NCBI GenBank assembly: GCA_016936905.1
Contig: JAFGWZ010000097.1
Span: forward strand, 1 to 38,183
From: Deltaproteobacteria bacterium
Lineage (GTDB): Bacteria; Desulfobacterota; Syntrophia; Syntrophales; UBA6807
DNA length: 38,183 nucleotides
Direction: 5' to 3'
Shown here: one piece after another, positions 26,541 through 34,120 of the stretch
Layout: every line of letters begins with the position of its first letter
Position numbering within the stretch: the stretch's first letter is position 1
The notes under the pieces: model-generated
The model's database searches: none
Seen by the model: the letters and a program-made list of their open reading frames with translations, nothing else
Told to the model about the DNA's origin: nothing
Translations under genes and position numbers: made by a program

Positions 26541-28472
26541 ATGAAACACATTATTCTCGGCACGGCCGGTCACGTGGACCATGGGAAAACCGCGCTCATC
26601 AAGGCGCTTACTGGAATTGACACGGACCGTCTCAAGGAGGAAAAGGAAAGGGGCATCACCATAGAATTGGGGTTCGCCCAGTTCATGCTGCCAAGCGGGC
26701 AGCAGATCGGCATTATTGATGTTCCCGGTCATGAACGATTTGTGAAAAACATGGTGGCGGGAGCCGGTGGAATCGATGTCGTTGCCATGGTGATTGCTGC
26801 CGACGAAGGCATTATGCCCCAGACAGCGGAGCATCTCAATATTTGCAGGCTCCTGGGAATCAGAAAGGGTATCGTGGCCCTCACTAAAATCGACCTCGTG
26901 GATACTGACTGGCTCGATCTTGTCACTGAAGACGTTCGTGAATTTCTGGAAGGCACCTTTCTTGAGGGCGCTCCGATCATTCCCCTGTCTGCCGTAACCG
27001 GCATCGGTCTCACTGATTTTACATCAACGCTCGAACAGGTCATTGCCGCCACGGATGAACGGAGCGACACGGGGTTTTTCCGGCTTCCCATAGACCGTGT
27101 ATTCACCATGAAAGGCTTCGGCACGGTTGTGACAGGGACGCTCACGTCGGGGAAGGTCTCGGTGGGAGACACCATCGACATCATGCCCCATGGTTCGAAG
27201 GCAAAAATCAGGGGGATTCAGATTCATGGAAAGGCGGATGAAAGCGCCGTCGCAGGCCAGCGGACGGCAATGAACCTCCAGGGAATCGACAGGGAGGCTT
27301 TGAACAGGGGCGATGTCCTGACGACACCGGACACCTTCGAGCCGTCACTCCGGCTTGACATCGCGCTTCACTATCTCGCCACGTCAGGCAAAAAACTGAA
27401 GAACCGTGCACCCGTGAGATTCCATATCGGCACCAGTGAAATCATGTCCCGGATCATTCTTCACGACAGAACGGAAATCGAACCGGGAGAAGATGTGTAT
27501 GCCCAGATTCTCCTTGAATCACCTGCGGTGGCAATGGCCGATGATCGATTTGTCATTCGCAGTTACTCCCCGATCACCACCATCGGAGGCGGAACAATCC
27601 TCGACCCCGTGGCAAAAAAATACCGGCGATCACTTGACCATGCCTTCGATCAATTGCCGCTCTTGAAAAACGGAAGTACGGTGGAAAAAACGAAGGTCAT
27701 CATCGACCGGGCCGGATTGAGAGGCATCACAGGCCGCCGGTTAGCGGTGCGAACGGGAATCCCCCCGACCGGGCAAACGAAAATCCTCGAGGATCTGTTT
27801 TCACGGAAGGAAGCGCTGCTTCTGGACAGAGATCAGCTATCCGTTGTTTCTTACCATGCATATCAACGCCTTCAGGGTGCCATCATCCGGGATACGGTTT
27901 CATACCATAAATTATTCCCTCTCAAAGAAGGCTATCCCAAAGAGGAACTCAGGATAACCATAGGCAGGTACATCGACGTCAAACTGTTCAACCGGGCTGT
28001 CAGAGACCTTGAAAAGGAAGGCGCCATTACCGTTGAAAAGGATCTGATCAGGATTCCGGACCATCGTGTGAACCTCAAGGGAGAGCTGGATGAACTCCGG
28101 AACGAAATTGAAGCGATCTATCGGAACGCCGAATTAACGCCGCCGTCATGGAAAGAACTGGCGGAGCGCTACTTACATCGGAAACGGGAACTTGACAATG
28201 TCGTATCGGTCATGCTTCAAGAGGGAATACTCGTAAAAATAAATGAAGATATGTATTTTCATATACTGCCCTTCACCCGGCTCAAGAATGACTACCGGGA
28301 ATTCCTGGTCAGGAACGAAACGGCAACGCCGGCACTCTTCAGAGACCTGACCGGACTGTCCCGGAAATATACGATCCCGCTCATGGAATACTTTGACAGG
28401 ACCAAGATGACCATCAGGGTCGGGGATCATCGCGTCCTCAGAGAAAGAACATCCGATGAATCATCGAAGTGA
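26541..28472 (+). CDS. selB: Selenocysteine-specific elongation factor SelB
   Basis: SelB is the EF-Tu-like GTPase that brings Sec-tRNA to UGA codons preceding a SECIS hairpin. The 643-residue protein has the G1 motif GHVDHGKT (10-17), the SelB-type G2 region [19 protein letters not shown]3 DVPGHERF, G4 TKID and then the translation-factor beta barrels. The C-terminal third, from about residue 390, is the winged-helix array that binds SECIS RNA. The start at 26541 has GAGG eight bases upstream; a GTG two codons earlier is possible. It overlaps the fdhD homologue. selA, selD and the selenocysteine tRNA are not in this window. Confidence 0.95.
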   Translation: MKHIILGTAGHVDHGKTALIKALTGIDTDRLKEEKERGITIELGFAQFMLPSGQQIGIIDVPGHERFVKNMVAGAGGIDVVAMVIAADEGIMPQTAEHLNICRLLGIRKGIVALTKIDLVDTDWLDLVTEDVREFLEGTFLEGAPIIPLSAVTGIGLTDFTSTLEQVIAATDERSDTGFFRLPIDRVFTMKGFGTVVTGTLTSGKVSVGDTIDIMPHGSKAKIRGIQIHGKADESAVAGQRTAMNLQGIDREALNRGDVLTTPDTFEPSLRLDIALHYLATSGKKLKNRAPVRFHIGTSEIMSRIILHDRTEIEPGEDVYAQILLESPAVAMADDRFVIRSYSPITTIGGGTILDPVAKKYRRSLDHAFDQLPLLKNGSTVEKTKVIIDRAGLRGITGRRLAVRTGIPPTGQTKILEDLFSRKEALLLDRDQLSVVSYHAYQRLQGAIIRDTVSYHKLFPLKEGYPKEELRITIGRYIDVKLFNRAVRDLEKEGAITVEKDLIRIPDHRVNLKGELDELRNEIEAIYRNAELTPPSWKELAERYLHRKRELDNVVSVMLQEGILVKINEDMYFHILPFTRLKNDYREFLVRNETATPALFRDLTGLSRKYTIPLMEYFDRTKMTIRVGDHRVLRERTSDESSK

Positions 28473-29235
28473 AAACCTCCCGATTGACGAAATGAAGGTC
28501 CGGCATTACGACGGTTCAGCCGCTCACTCCGTAAAAGATCGGATTATCAGAGAGCTGCCCGTCGATATCTTCATCAATGGGAATAAGACCATAACCATCG
28601 CCTGCGCCGGGATCCACCTGGAAGAACTGGCGGCGGGTTTTCTCAGGTCCGAAGGTATCATCAAAACATCAGGGGATATTGAAAATATCGACGTGACCTA
28701 CGATATGGACGCCGTCCACCTGTCGATCCGTGGCCACCACGGGACATCCCGTGACCGATCGATCTTCTCAAGCGGCGCCCGCGAAACCATCAGCGGCACT
28801 CAGAGGAAGGCCCTGACGACAACCACAAGGATTGCGGCATCCCATGCCCGGGAACTGATGGCGAATCATCTCGCTTCAACGGTACTTCACAGCATGACCC
28901 ACGGCACCCACTGCACGTCGCTTTTTGATGCGGATGGAACAATGATCATATCGAGAGAAGATATTGGACGGCACAACACGTTTGACATGATCGGCGGCTA
29001 TGCCCTTATGGAAGACATGGACTGTTCCGACAGGATCATCGCCACGACAGGAAGGGTGTCGTCGGAAATACTGTTTAAGGTATGGAAACTGGGAATACCT
29101 ATCATACTGTCTCATGCCGTTCCCACATCACGGGCGATAACAACAGCGGAAACGGCAGGGATAACCATCATCGGATACATGAGAAACCAGACCATGAGAG
29201 TGTATACTCATGAGGAACGGGTGATTTTTTTATGA
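28456..29235 (+). CDS. fdhD: FdhD homologue lacking the catalytic cysteines
   Basis: FdhD moves sulfur from IscS to the molybdenum or tungsten cofactor of formate dehydrogenase. The 259-residue protein matches the family over its length: ELPVDIFINGN, HLEELAAGFLRSEGII, TSLFDADGTMIISREDIGRHNTFD, ATTGRVSSEILFKVWKLGIPIILSHAVPTS and GITIIGYMR. The loop that normally carries CxxC or a TSGCG-type cysteine reads SSGARET at 105-111, with no cysteine. The remaining Cys residues (50 in IACAG, and one in THCTS) are elsewhere. The protein may bind the cofactor without sulfurating it, or act on another partner. It overlaps selB by 17 bases, which hints at a link to a selenocysteine formate dehydrogenase. 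Confidence 0.85.
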   Translation: MNHRSENLPIDEMKVRHYDGSAAHSVKDRIIRELPVDIFINGNKTITIACAGIHLEELAAGFLRSEGIIKTSGDIENIDVTYDMDAVHLSIRGHHGTSRDRSIFSSGARETISGTQRKALTTTTRIAASHARELMANHLASTVLHSMTHGTHCTSLFDADGTMIISREDIGRHNTFDMIGGYALMEDMDCSDRIIATTGRVSSEILFKVWKLGIPIILSHAVPTSRAITTAETAGITIIGYMRNQTMRVYTHEERVIFL

Positions 29236-30221
29236 TGAAGCAGATCTATCTCAAAGACATCAAGGTCGGGGAAAAGGTCACCGACCTGTTTCTCGTCACC
29301 GACAAGAACCTTGCCGTCTCTCAGAAGGGAACCCCCTATCTCAGCATTCGCCTGAGAGACAGAACGGGAAATATGGAAGCCCGGGTCTGGGAAAACGCGG
29401 AAGATTTGAACAGGCTTTTCGCGTCCGGCGACATCGTCGAAATCAGGGGGCGGGCGGTCAGTTTCAGAAACGCCATACAATTGTCGATCTCAAACATCAG
29501 GAGAATCGATGACGGTGATATCGAACCGGCTGACTACTCCCCCTCGACAGCGTACGATATTGATGACATGTTCGATGAGCTTGAACGCATTGCCGACACC
29601 GTCACGTCTCCCCATCTCCGGGCGCTGCTTCAATCGATCTTCAGAGATGACGAGCTCGTGTTCGCACTGAAGCGGGCTCCCGCCGCAAAAGGAATGCATC
29701 ACTCATATATCGGAGGATTGCTCGAGCACACCCTTTCGGTGACCAAGCTCCTCGACAAGGCGGCGGAACATTACAGGACCATCAGCAGGGACATGCTCCT
29801 GACCGGCGGGATCCTTCACGATATAGGAAAGATATATGAACTTTCCTTCAAGAGGCTCATCGATTATACCGACCAGGGAAGGCTGATCGGCCACATCGTC
29901 CTCGGGGTCGAACTTGTCAACAGAAAGATCGAGGGTATCGAAGGGTTTCCCGAACAGCTTGCCCTCGAACTCAGACATATCCTGCTGAGCCATCATGGGG
30001 TGCTGGAATACGGGTCGCCGAAAAGACCGAAAACGCCGGAAGCGGTAATCGTCAACATGATCGACGACATGGATGCCAAGGTGAACGCCTTCCAGGGATT
30101 CATCGACAGCGCCGGCGATAATGACTCGGATTGGACGCCCTATCACCGCCTGTTTGAGAGATTTATCTACAAGCGGTCCGGCAAAGAGGAGCCTCCCGAC
30201 AGTGACGGCACTCCATCGTAA
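29232..30221 (+). CDS. OB-fold plus HD-domain hydrolase (YhaM-like 3'-5' exoribonuclease family)
   Basis: The 329-residue protein has an N-terminal OB-fold nucleic-acid-binding domain (about 13-92: YLSIRLRDRTGNMEARVW, VEIRGRAVSFRNAIQLSI) and an HD metal-dependent hydrolase domain (about 150-300). The HD ligands are visible: MHHSYIGGLLEHT (His156/157, His166), ILHDIGK (His196-Asp197) and LLSHHG. This matches the YhaM family, which degrades RNA and single-stranded DNA from the 3' end, so a cytoplasmic nuclease is likely. Its ATG overlaps the fdhD stop by four bases, so the two are translationally coupled, although the functions are not obviously linked. Confidence 0.88.
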   Translation: MMKQIYLKDIKVGEKVTDLFLVTDKNLAVSQKGTPYLSIRLRDRTGNMEARVWENAEDLNRLFASGDIVEIRGRAVSFRNAIQLSISNIRRIDDGDIEPADYSPSTAYDIDDMFDELERIADTVTSPHLRALLQSIFRDDELVFALKRAPAAKGMHHSYIGGLLEHTLSVTKLLDKAAEHYRTISRDMLLTGGILHDIGKIYELSFKRLIDYTDQGRLIGHIVLGVELVNRKIEGIEGFPEQLALELRHILLSHHGVLEYGSPKRPKTPEAVIVNMIDDMDAKVNAFQGFIDSAGDNDSDWTPYHRLFERFIYKRSGKEEPPDSDGTPS

Positions 30222-30270
30222 CGGCCGGGTGCGGGAAGCGTTATTCCCGGCAACCGTCTTCGGTCGCGTC

Positions 30271-30286
30271 GCCTGCTTCGGCAGGC
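30271..30286 (+). other. UUCG-tetraloop hairpin upstream of yggS
   Basis: GCCTGC-TTCG-GCAGGC forms a perfect 6-bp stem closed by C-G around the very stable UUCG tetraloop, 29 bases before the yggS start and just upstream of its AAGGAGG site. It is followed only by AGCATTTTAC, so termination would be weak. It may be an mRNA-stabilising or processing element between the two genes. Confidence 0.6.
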
Positions 30287-30315
30287 AGCATTTTACATGA
30301 AAAGGAGGGGTATCA

Positions 30316-31011
30316 ATGTCGTCGGTTGCTGATAACATAAGAAAAATACGGGATGATATTGTCGAGGCGGCGCGGCGGGCCCATCGTGATCCGTCAGGAG
30401 TCAGGCTGATGGGAGTAACCAAGACCGTTGATGATCAGAGAATCGACGAAGCGATCAGGACGGGCCTTGACATAATCGGCGAGAACTACGTTCAAGAAGG
30501 GAAGCGAAAAATAGAGGCAATGGGGAAAACGCTGGAGTGGCATTTGATCGGCCATCTCCAGACAAACAAGTGCAAGTACGCCGTGAGGCTCTTCGATATG
30601 ATTCATTCCGTGGACCGGCTGAAGCTTGCACGGGAACTTGATAAACGAGCCGGCATCGCCGGAACAACGATGGATATTCTCGTCGAAGTAAACGTCAGCG
30701 GTGAAGAGAGCAAAAGCGGTGTCACCCTTCAGGCCGCACTTCCGCTGATCAGAGAGATATCAACCTTTGAGCATATAAAGGTCAAGGGCCTCATGACCAT
30801 GCCGCCGTGGTTTGACGATCCGGAAGACGCGAGGCCTTACTTTGTGGATCTCAGGAAATTGGGCGCAAGGATTGCGAAAGAAAACATTCCCGGCGTTGAA
30901 ATGAAAGAGCTTTCCATGGGGATGTCTCAGGATTATCGCGTCGCCGTTGAAGAAGGCGCAACCATCGTGAGAATAGGAACGGCAATATTTGGCGAACGGT
31001 CGTACGTTTAA
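30316..31011 (+). CDS. yggS: Pyridoxal phosphate homeostasis protein YggS (YBL036C/PLPBP family)
   Basis: This 231-residue PLP-binding protein without known catalytic activity keeps cellular PLP balanced. The fold-type III barrel motifs are complete: RLMGVTKTV with the PLP lysine at residue 36, IIGENYVQEGKRK, WHLIGHLQTNKCKYAV, IHSVDRLKLARELDKR, VEVNVSGEESKSGV, GLMTMPPW, and SMGMSQDYRVAVEEGATIVRIGTAIFG, the phosphate-binding end. The ribosome binding site AAGGAGG is strong. The last codon and stop (GTT TAA) belong to the first heptad of array C. Confidence 0.95.
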   Translation: MSSVADNIRKIRDDIVEAARRAHRDPSGVRLMGVTKTVDDQRIDEAIRTGLDIIGENYVQEGKRKIEAMGKTLEWHLIGHLQTNKCKYAVRLFDMIHSVDRLKLARELDKRAGIAGTTMDILVEVNVSGEESKSGVTLQAALPLIREISTFEHIKVKGLMTMPPWFDDPEDARPYFVDLRKLGARIAKENIPGVEMKELSMGMSQDYRVAVEEGATIVRIGTAIFGERSYV

Positions 31012-31118
31012 CGTTTCAGGTTTCATGTTTCAGGTTTTCCGTTTTACGGTTTTCGATTTCCCTTATCCGAACCCCCGTTTCCCATTTTCTATTTTCCAAT
31101 TACTATTTCCCAATTACC
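31006..31118 (-). repeat. Degenerate heptanucleotide array C (16 units)
   Basis: On the minus strand the units are GGTAATT, GGGAAAT, AGTAATT, GGAAAAT, AGAAAAT, GGGAAAC, GGGGGTT, then one extra base, GGATAAG, GGAAATC, GAAAACC, GTAAAAC, GGAAAAC, CTGAAAC, ATGAAAC, CTGAAAC and GTTAAAC. That is 16 heptads with one phase slip at 31069. The TGAAAC words again close the array. It lies between the convergent yggS and maf genes; the yggS stop is inside the last unit and maf ends 10 bases beyond the other end. Confidence 0.87.
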
Positions 31119-31128
31119 ATCCCCGTCT

Positions 31129-31707
31129 TCAGAATGTCACCGCCCCCACGTTCTTCAGTGCAGTCACAACCTCCGTCAGGGGCAGGCCGACCACATTGGA
31201 GTACGAGCCATGAATCTCCCTGACAAAATAACCTGCCATTCCCTGCACTGCATAGCCCCCCGCCTTGTCATACGGTTCAGGAGTGCTGATATACCATTCA
31301 AGTTCATCCTTCTCAATCGTCTTGAAGACTACCGTCGATTCAACGGCGCCGCACACCATGACGCGGGAACTTTTGTTTTCAATCGCGAATCCCGTTATAA
31401 CCCGATGCTCCCTTCCGCTCAGTTTCATCAGCATTTTCCGGGCTTCCTCGCGACTCCGCGGCTTGCCGAGGACTTCCGAGCCAACAAGAACAATCGTATC
31501 GGCACCGAGTACCCATGCGTTGGGCATCGTCCGAGACACGGCGTGACATTTTTCCCTTGACAATCGTTCCACATACTCAACGGGAACCTCACCACGGCGA
31601 AAATCTTCGTTCACATCACTGGGAACGACATCGAACCGCAGACCCGTTTCCCGAAGCAACTGTTCCCGCCGAGGCGACGCCGAAGCAAGGATGAATGATG
31701 ATGTCAT
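31129..31707 (-). CDS. maf: Maf-family nucleoside triphosphate pyrophosphatase
   Basis: The 192-residue protein is a Maf/ITPase-fold house-cleaning enzyme that hydrolyses non-canonical or excess nucleoside triphosphates to monophosphates. Diagnostic motifs are FILASASPRREQLLRE at the N-terminus, SREKCHAV, the catalytic Asp70 in LGADTIV, LGKPRSREEARKML, LSGREHRVITG, and PYDKAGGYAVQGMAGYFVREIHGSYSNVVGLPL. The DKAGGYAVQG form resembles the dTTP/UTP-specific YhdE group more than the YceF group, but I would not fix the substrate on that. It is the last gene of a minus-strand run with the metallo-beta-lactamase-fold gene and yjbQ. Confidence 0.93.
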   Translation of the reverse strand: MTSSFILASASPRREQLLRETGLRFDVVPSDVNEDFRRGEVPVEYVERLSREKCHAVSRTMPNAWVLGADTIVLVGSEVLGKPRSREEARKMLMKLSGREHRVITGFAIENKSSRVMVCGAVESTVVFKTIEKDELEWYISTPEPYDKAGGYAVQGMAGYFVREIHGSYSNVVGLPLTEVVTALKNVGAVTF

Positions 31708-31816
31708 GGCTGATCCGACACTTCCTTTCTCTGTTCAATCACCGACACGATTTCGGCAGTAAACACTATGACGGCGGCCGTGGAGGATGCCCGGACAAAA
31801 CCGGCGGCATTCCCCG

Positions 31817-32647
31817 CTATATCCCTTGATTATTCACCTTCACGCCGCTGAGATCCACCTCGAGTTCCATGAGGTCTCTCGCAAGGAGCAGCGGCCCCGA
31901 CCAGGTTCTTCGGCACTGGGCTCCCATGTCAACATTGTCACACTCAGGATAAAAATGGGTTAATACGAGATGCTTAGCCCGCGCAGCCGACGCGATACGG
32001 CCCGCCAGAGAAGGGGTAAGATGTCCATCGATCTTCATTTCGTCGGGGAACGCCGCTTCACAGATCAAAACATCGGCGTCTTCGGCAAGCGTAACCACAT
32101 TATCACAGACGCCAGTATCGCCAGTGTAGACGATGACCGGGCCGTTATCAATGTCAATCCTGAAACCGACGCTGCTCGCGATATGGTTGAGGGGCGACGT
32201 CACCACCGTAAACCGGTCGCCGTCATACCGGTCGCAGTGCTCCGTATCAAACTCAATGAGTTTCAGCATTCCTGATTCAAGCTCAATCCAGTGGCCGAAT
32301 ACATTTCGCAGCCCGTCGTAGAAATCCCCGATGCTCTTTCCCCCACCGACAACAAGCGGGATTCGCCGCCGATAGATTTCCGGGTATTTCGTCGCGAAAA
32401 TAAACGAAACAAACTCTCCGGTATGATCAGGGTGAAAATGGGTAAAGAGGACGTGGGTAATGTCTGAAATAGTCCGCCCCGATTCGAGCAGTCGCCTCAT
32501 CGTCCCCGCACCGAGGTCAATCAGCATCATAGTCGTCGCCGTTTCCACCAGGACCGACGGAGAGCTTCGCCGCAACGACGGCACAGAGGTCCCCGAACCG
32601 AGAATCGTAATCGTTACCTTGCCCGTTTCCCAATTACTATTTTCCAA
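31817..32647 (-). CDS. Metallo-beta-lactamase-fold hydrolase (RNase Z/arylsulfatase-like), start inside heptad array D
   Basis: The protein has the beta-lactamase-fold sequence of RNase Z-like enzymes: ITILGSGTSVPS, LIDLGAGTMRRLLESG, the metal motif HFHPDHTGE, PLNHIASSVGFRI, VIVYTGDTG, ICEAAFPD, HLTPSLAGRIA and VLTHFYPE. It is a two-zinc hydrolase; tRNA 3' processing, phosphodiesterase or arylsulfatase activity are all possible. Relatives start M-K-I-T-I-L-G-S-G, but here the matching codons read AAG GTA ACG. The only in-frame start is the TTG at 32647, inside the repeat array, so the first ten residues (MENSNWETGK) are repeat-encoded. GGAAA or GGGAA words of the array could serve as ribosome binding site. 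Confidence 0.82.
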   Translation of the reverse strand: MENSNWETGKVTITILGSGTSVPSLRRSSPSVLVETATTMMLIDLGAGTMRRLLESGRTISDITHVLFTHFHPDHTGEFVSFIFATKYPEIYRRRIPLVVGGGKSIGDFYDGLRNVFGHWIELESGMLKLIEFDTEHCDRYDGDRFTVVTSPLNHIASSVGFRIDIDNGPVIVYTGDTGVCDNVVTLAEDADVLICEAAFPDEMKIDGHLTPSLAGRIASAARAKHLVLTHFYPECDNVDMGAQCRRTWSGPLLLARDLMELEVDLSGVKVNNQGI

Positions 32648-32701
32648 TTTCCAATTCCCGATTTCCGTTATCCGTTTTACGATTTCCGATTTTCGGTTTC
32701 C
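32625..32701 (-). repeat. Degenerate heptanucleotide array D (11 units) overlapping two gene ends
   Basis: On the minus strand there are eleven uninterrupted units: GGAAACC, GAAAATC, GGAAATC, GTAAAAC, GGATAAC, GGAAATC, GGGAATT, GGAAATT, GGAAAAT, AGTAATT, GGGAAAC. This is the cleanest copy. It contains the last codons and stop of yjbQ (TAA in GTAAAAC) and the start of the downstream metallo-beta-lactamase-fold gene (TTG across GGAAATT and GGAAAAT). It lacks the closing TGAAAC words of the other three copies. Confidence 0.88.
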
Positions 32702-33099
32702 GATCCCGTCGCCACGACCTTCACCACATATTTTCTCGTTCTCGGACCGTCAAACTCGCAGAAGAAAAGGGACTGCCATGTTCCCAGGAGAAGACGCCCT
32801 CCTTCCACCAGAACGGTTTCCGATGACCCGATCAGCGAGGCCTTGACGTGGGCCGCCGAGTTTCCCTCCCTGTGCCGGTAGTTGTCTTGATAGGGAATGA
32901 CCTTCTCAAGCTCCATAATAATATCCCGCGGCACGTCGGGGTCGGCGTTTTCGTTGATGGTCACCGCCGCCGTCGTATGGGGCACAAAAACATAGCAGAT
33001 TCCGTTCCTTACATTAGCTTCTTCAACCACCGACTCCACCGCCCTCGTGATGTCGATCATCTCAGACCGCGAATTCGTTCGGATCGACAGTTGTTTCAT
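32677..33099 (-). CDS. yjbQ: YjbQ/UPF0047 family protein
   Basis: The protein belongs to the small, widespread YjbQ family; E. coli YjbQ has been linked to weak thiamin phosphate synthase activity. From the ATG at 33099 it has 140 residues with VFVPHTTAAVTINENADPDV, HREGNSAAHVKASLIGSSETVLVEGGRLLLGTWQ and CEFDGPRTRKYVVKVVATG. I chose this start because GGGGTG lies just upstream and the yjbQ promoter lies between it and the longer possible start at 33213. Family members end about where VVATG ends; the extra SETENRKS is encoded by array D. Confidence 0.88.
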   Translation of the reverse strand: MKQLSIRTNSRSEMIDITRAVESVVEEANVRNGICYVFVPHTTAAVTINENADPDVPRDIIMELEKVIPYQDNYRHREGNSAAHVKASLIGSSETVLVEGGRLLLGTWQSLFFCEFDGPRTRKYVVKVVATGSETENRKS

Positions 33100-33123
33100 G
33101 TAACACCCCGGTTTATATAAATT

Positions 33124-33152
33124 TTGACTTATTCGCCCGTATTGGCTATAGA
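33124..33152 (+). promoter_or_regulatory. Sigma-70 promoter of the Crp/Fnr-type regulator gene
   Basis: TTGACT at 33124-33129, a 17-base spacer and TATAGA at 33147-33152 form a good plus-strand promoter 60 bases before the regulator start. Its -10 touches the -10 of the opposite yjbQ promoter at 33152. Confidence 0.75.
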
Positions 33153-33180
33153 TTATAAAGCAACATGACGCGTTTTTCAA
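33152..33180 (-). promoter_or_regulatory. Sigma-70 promoter of yjbQ, back to back with the regulator promoter
   Basis: On the minus strand TTGAAA (33180-33175), a 17-base spacer and a perfect TATAAT (33157-33152) face the yjbQ start, 53 bases away. The -10 elements of the two promoters abut, so RNA polymerase cannot hold both at once. Confidence 0.8.
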
Positions 33181-33211
33181 TGAACTTGACAGCAGGAACG
33201 AGAATGATGCC

Positions 33212-33904
33212 ATGACCCCTGAAGAATTTTTAAAAGGTGTCCATCTCTTTCAATCGCTGAGTAACGACGACCGCATACGGCTGGCCGCCTCGCTCAGACG
33301 GCGGACCCTTAAGAAAGGCGAGGTGCTTTTTCGGAAAGGCGACGAAGGAACAACCCTCTATATCGTCCGTTCCGGAAGCATACGAATCGTCCTTCCGTCA
33401 AACACGGGAGACGAGGTCTCTCCGGCTATCCTCACCACTCAAGATTTTTTCGGTGAAATGGCACTTCTCGACGGGATGCCCCGATCGGCCGACGCCGTGG
33501 CGATGGAGCCGTCGGAGCTGTATGCGTTGAAAAGAGAAGACTTCATGTCATTTCTGAAAGACAACGAAGAGGCGATAAAAGCTATCTTCTCTTTTCTCTC
33601 CATGCGCCTCCGCAAAACCGACGATCTCTTGGAAGATGTCTGCTTCCTCACCATATCCACAAGGCTGGCCCGCAGGTTGGTGGACCTGGCTGAAAACTAC
33701 GGCCAGGCCGATGAAGATTCGGATATCATACAGATCAATCTTCGCCTTACCCAGAAAGACCTTGCCAGCATGGTGGGCGTCACGCGGGAAAGTATAAATA
33801 AGGAATTGCGGATTCTCAGGGAAAAAGAAATCATCAGCACAAAAGAAAGCGGAATTCAAATACTTAACATGGAACGTCTGAAGCGGAGAGCTCATTTATA
33901 CTGA
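33212..33904 (+). CDS. Crp/Fnr-family transcriptional regulator
   Basis: The 230-residue protein has an N-terminal cyclic-nucleotide-binding barrel (about 10-120) and a C-terminal winged helix (about 145-225). The phosphate-binding cassette FFGEMALLDGMPRSADAVA (79-97) keeps the Glu and Arg-Ser residues that bind cAMP in Crp, so a cyclic nucleotide ligand is plausible. No FNR-type cysteine cluster is present. The recognition helix lies in LTQKDLASMVGVTRESINKEL (180-200), with the Arg-Glu-Ser pattern common in the family. It is transcribed divergently from yjbQ from overlapping promoters, and the prepilin peptidase gene lies downstream. Its targets are unknown; autoregulation and yjbQ control are inference from the promoter layout. 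Confidence 0.92.
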   Translation: MTPEEFLKGVHLFQSLSNDDRIRLAASLRRRTLKKGEVLFRKGDEGTTLYIVRSGSIRIVLPSNTGDEVSPAILTTQDFFGEMALLDGMPRSADAVAMEPSELYALKREDFMSFLKDNEEAIKAIFSFLSMRLRKTDDLLEDVCFLTISTRLARRLVDLAENYGQADEDSDIIQINLRLTQKDLASMVGVTRESINKELRILREKEIISTKESGIQILNMERLKRRAHLY

Positions 33905-34012
33905 ACCGTCGAGCCTGCCCTCAGGCTGTGAAGTCTTTATGGATCATGATCAAAGGGCCGCCCGACAGTCACAACTGTGGCACATTTAACACATTATCTG
34001 TGAAACGATTCA

Positions 34013-34041
34013 TTGACTCCGTGAGTAAACAGGGCTATTCT
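34013..34041 (+). promoter_or_regulatory. Possible sigma-70 promoter for pilD
   Basis: TTGACT at 34013-34018, a 17-base spacer and TATTCT at 34036-34041 lie 80 bases before the prepilin peptidase start. The -10 matches four of six positions, so the call is moderate. A small hairpin, AGCCTG-CCCT-CAGGCT (33912-33927), right after the regulator stop may partly end upstream transcription. Confidence 0.5.
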
Positions 34042-34120
34042 ACCATCAAAACTCACCGCTGCTGCGGTCTGAAGATTCGATTTACACTGAGGAACCTATG
34101 AGCGGTAAGGAGCAGTCCCG

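Noticed and set aside
33100-33213. YjbQ start at 33213
   Set aside because: The extension runs through both promoters and does not resemble the family.
33976-33996. Second sigma-54 promoter (TGTGGCACATTTAACAC)
   Set aside because: The -24 half is present, but the -12 position ten bases later reads AC rather than GC, so the consensus fails.
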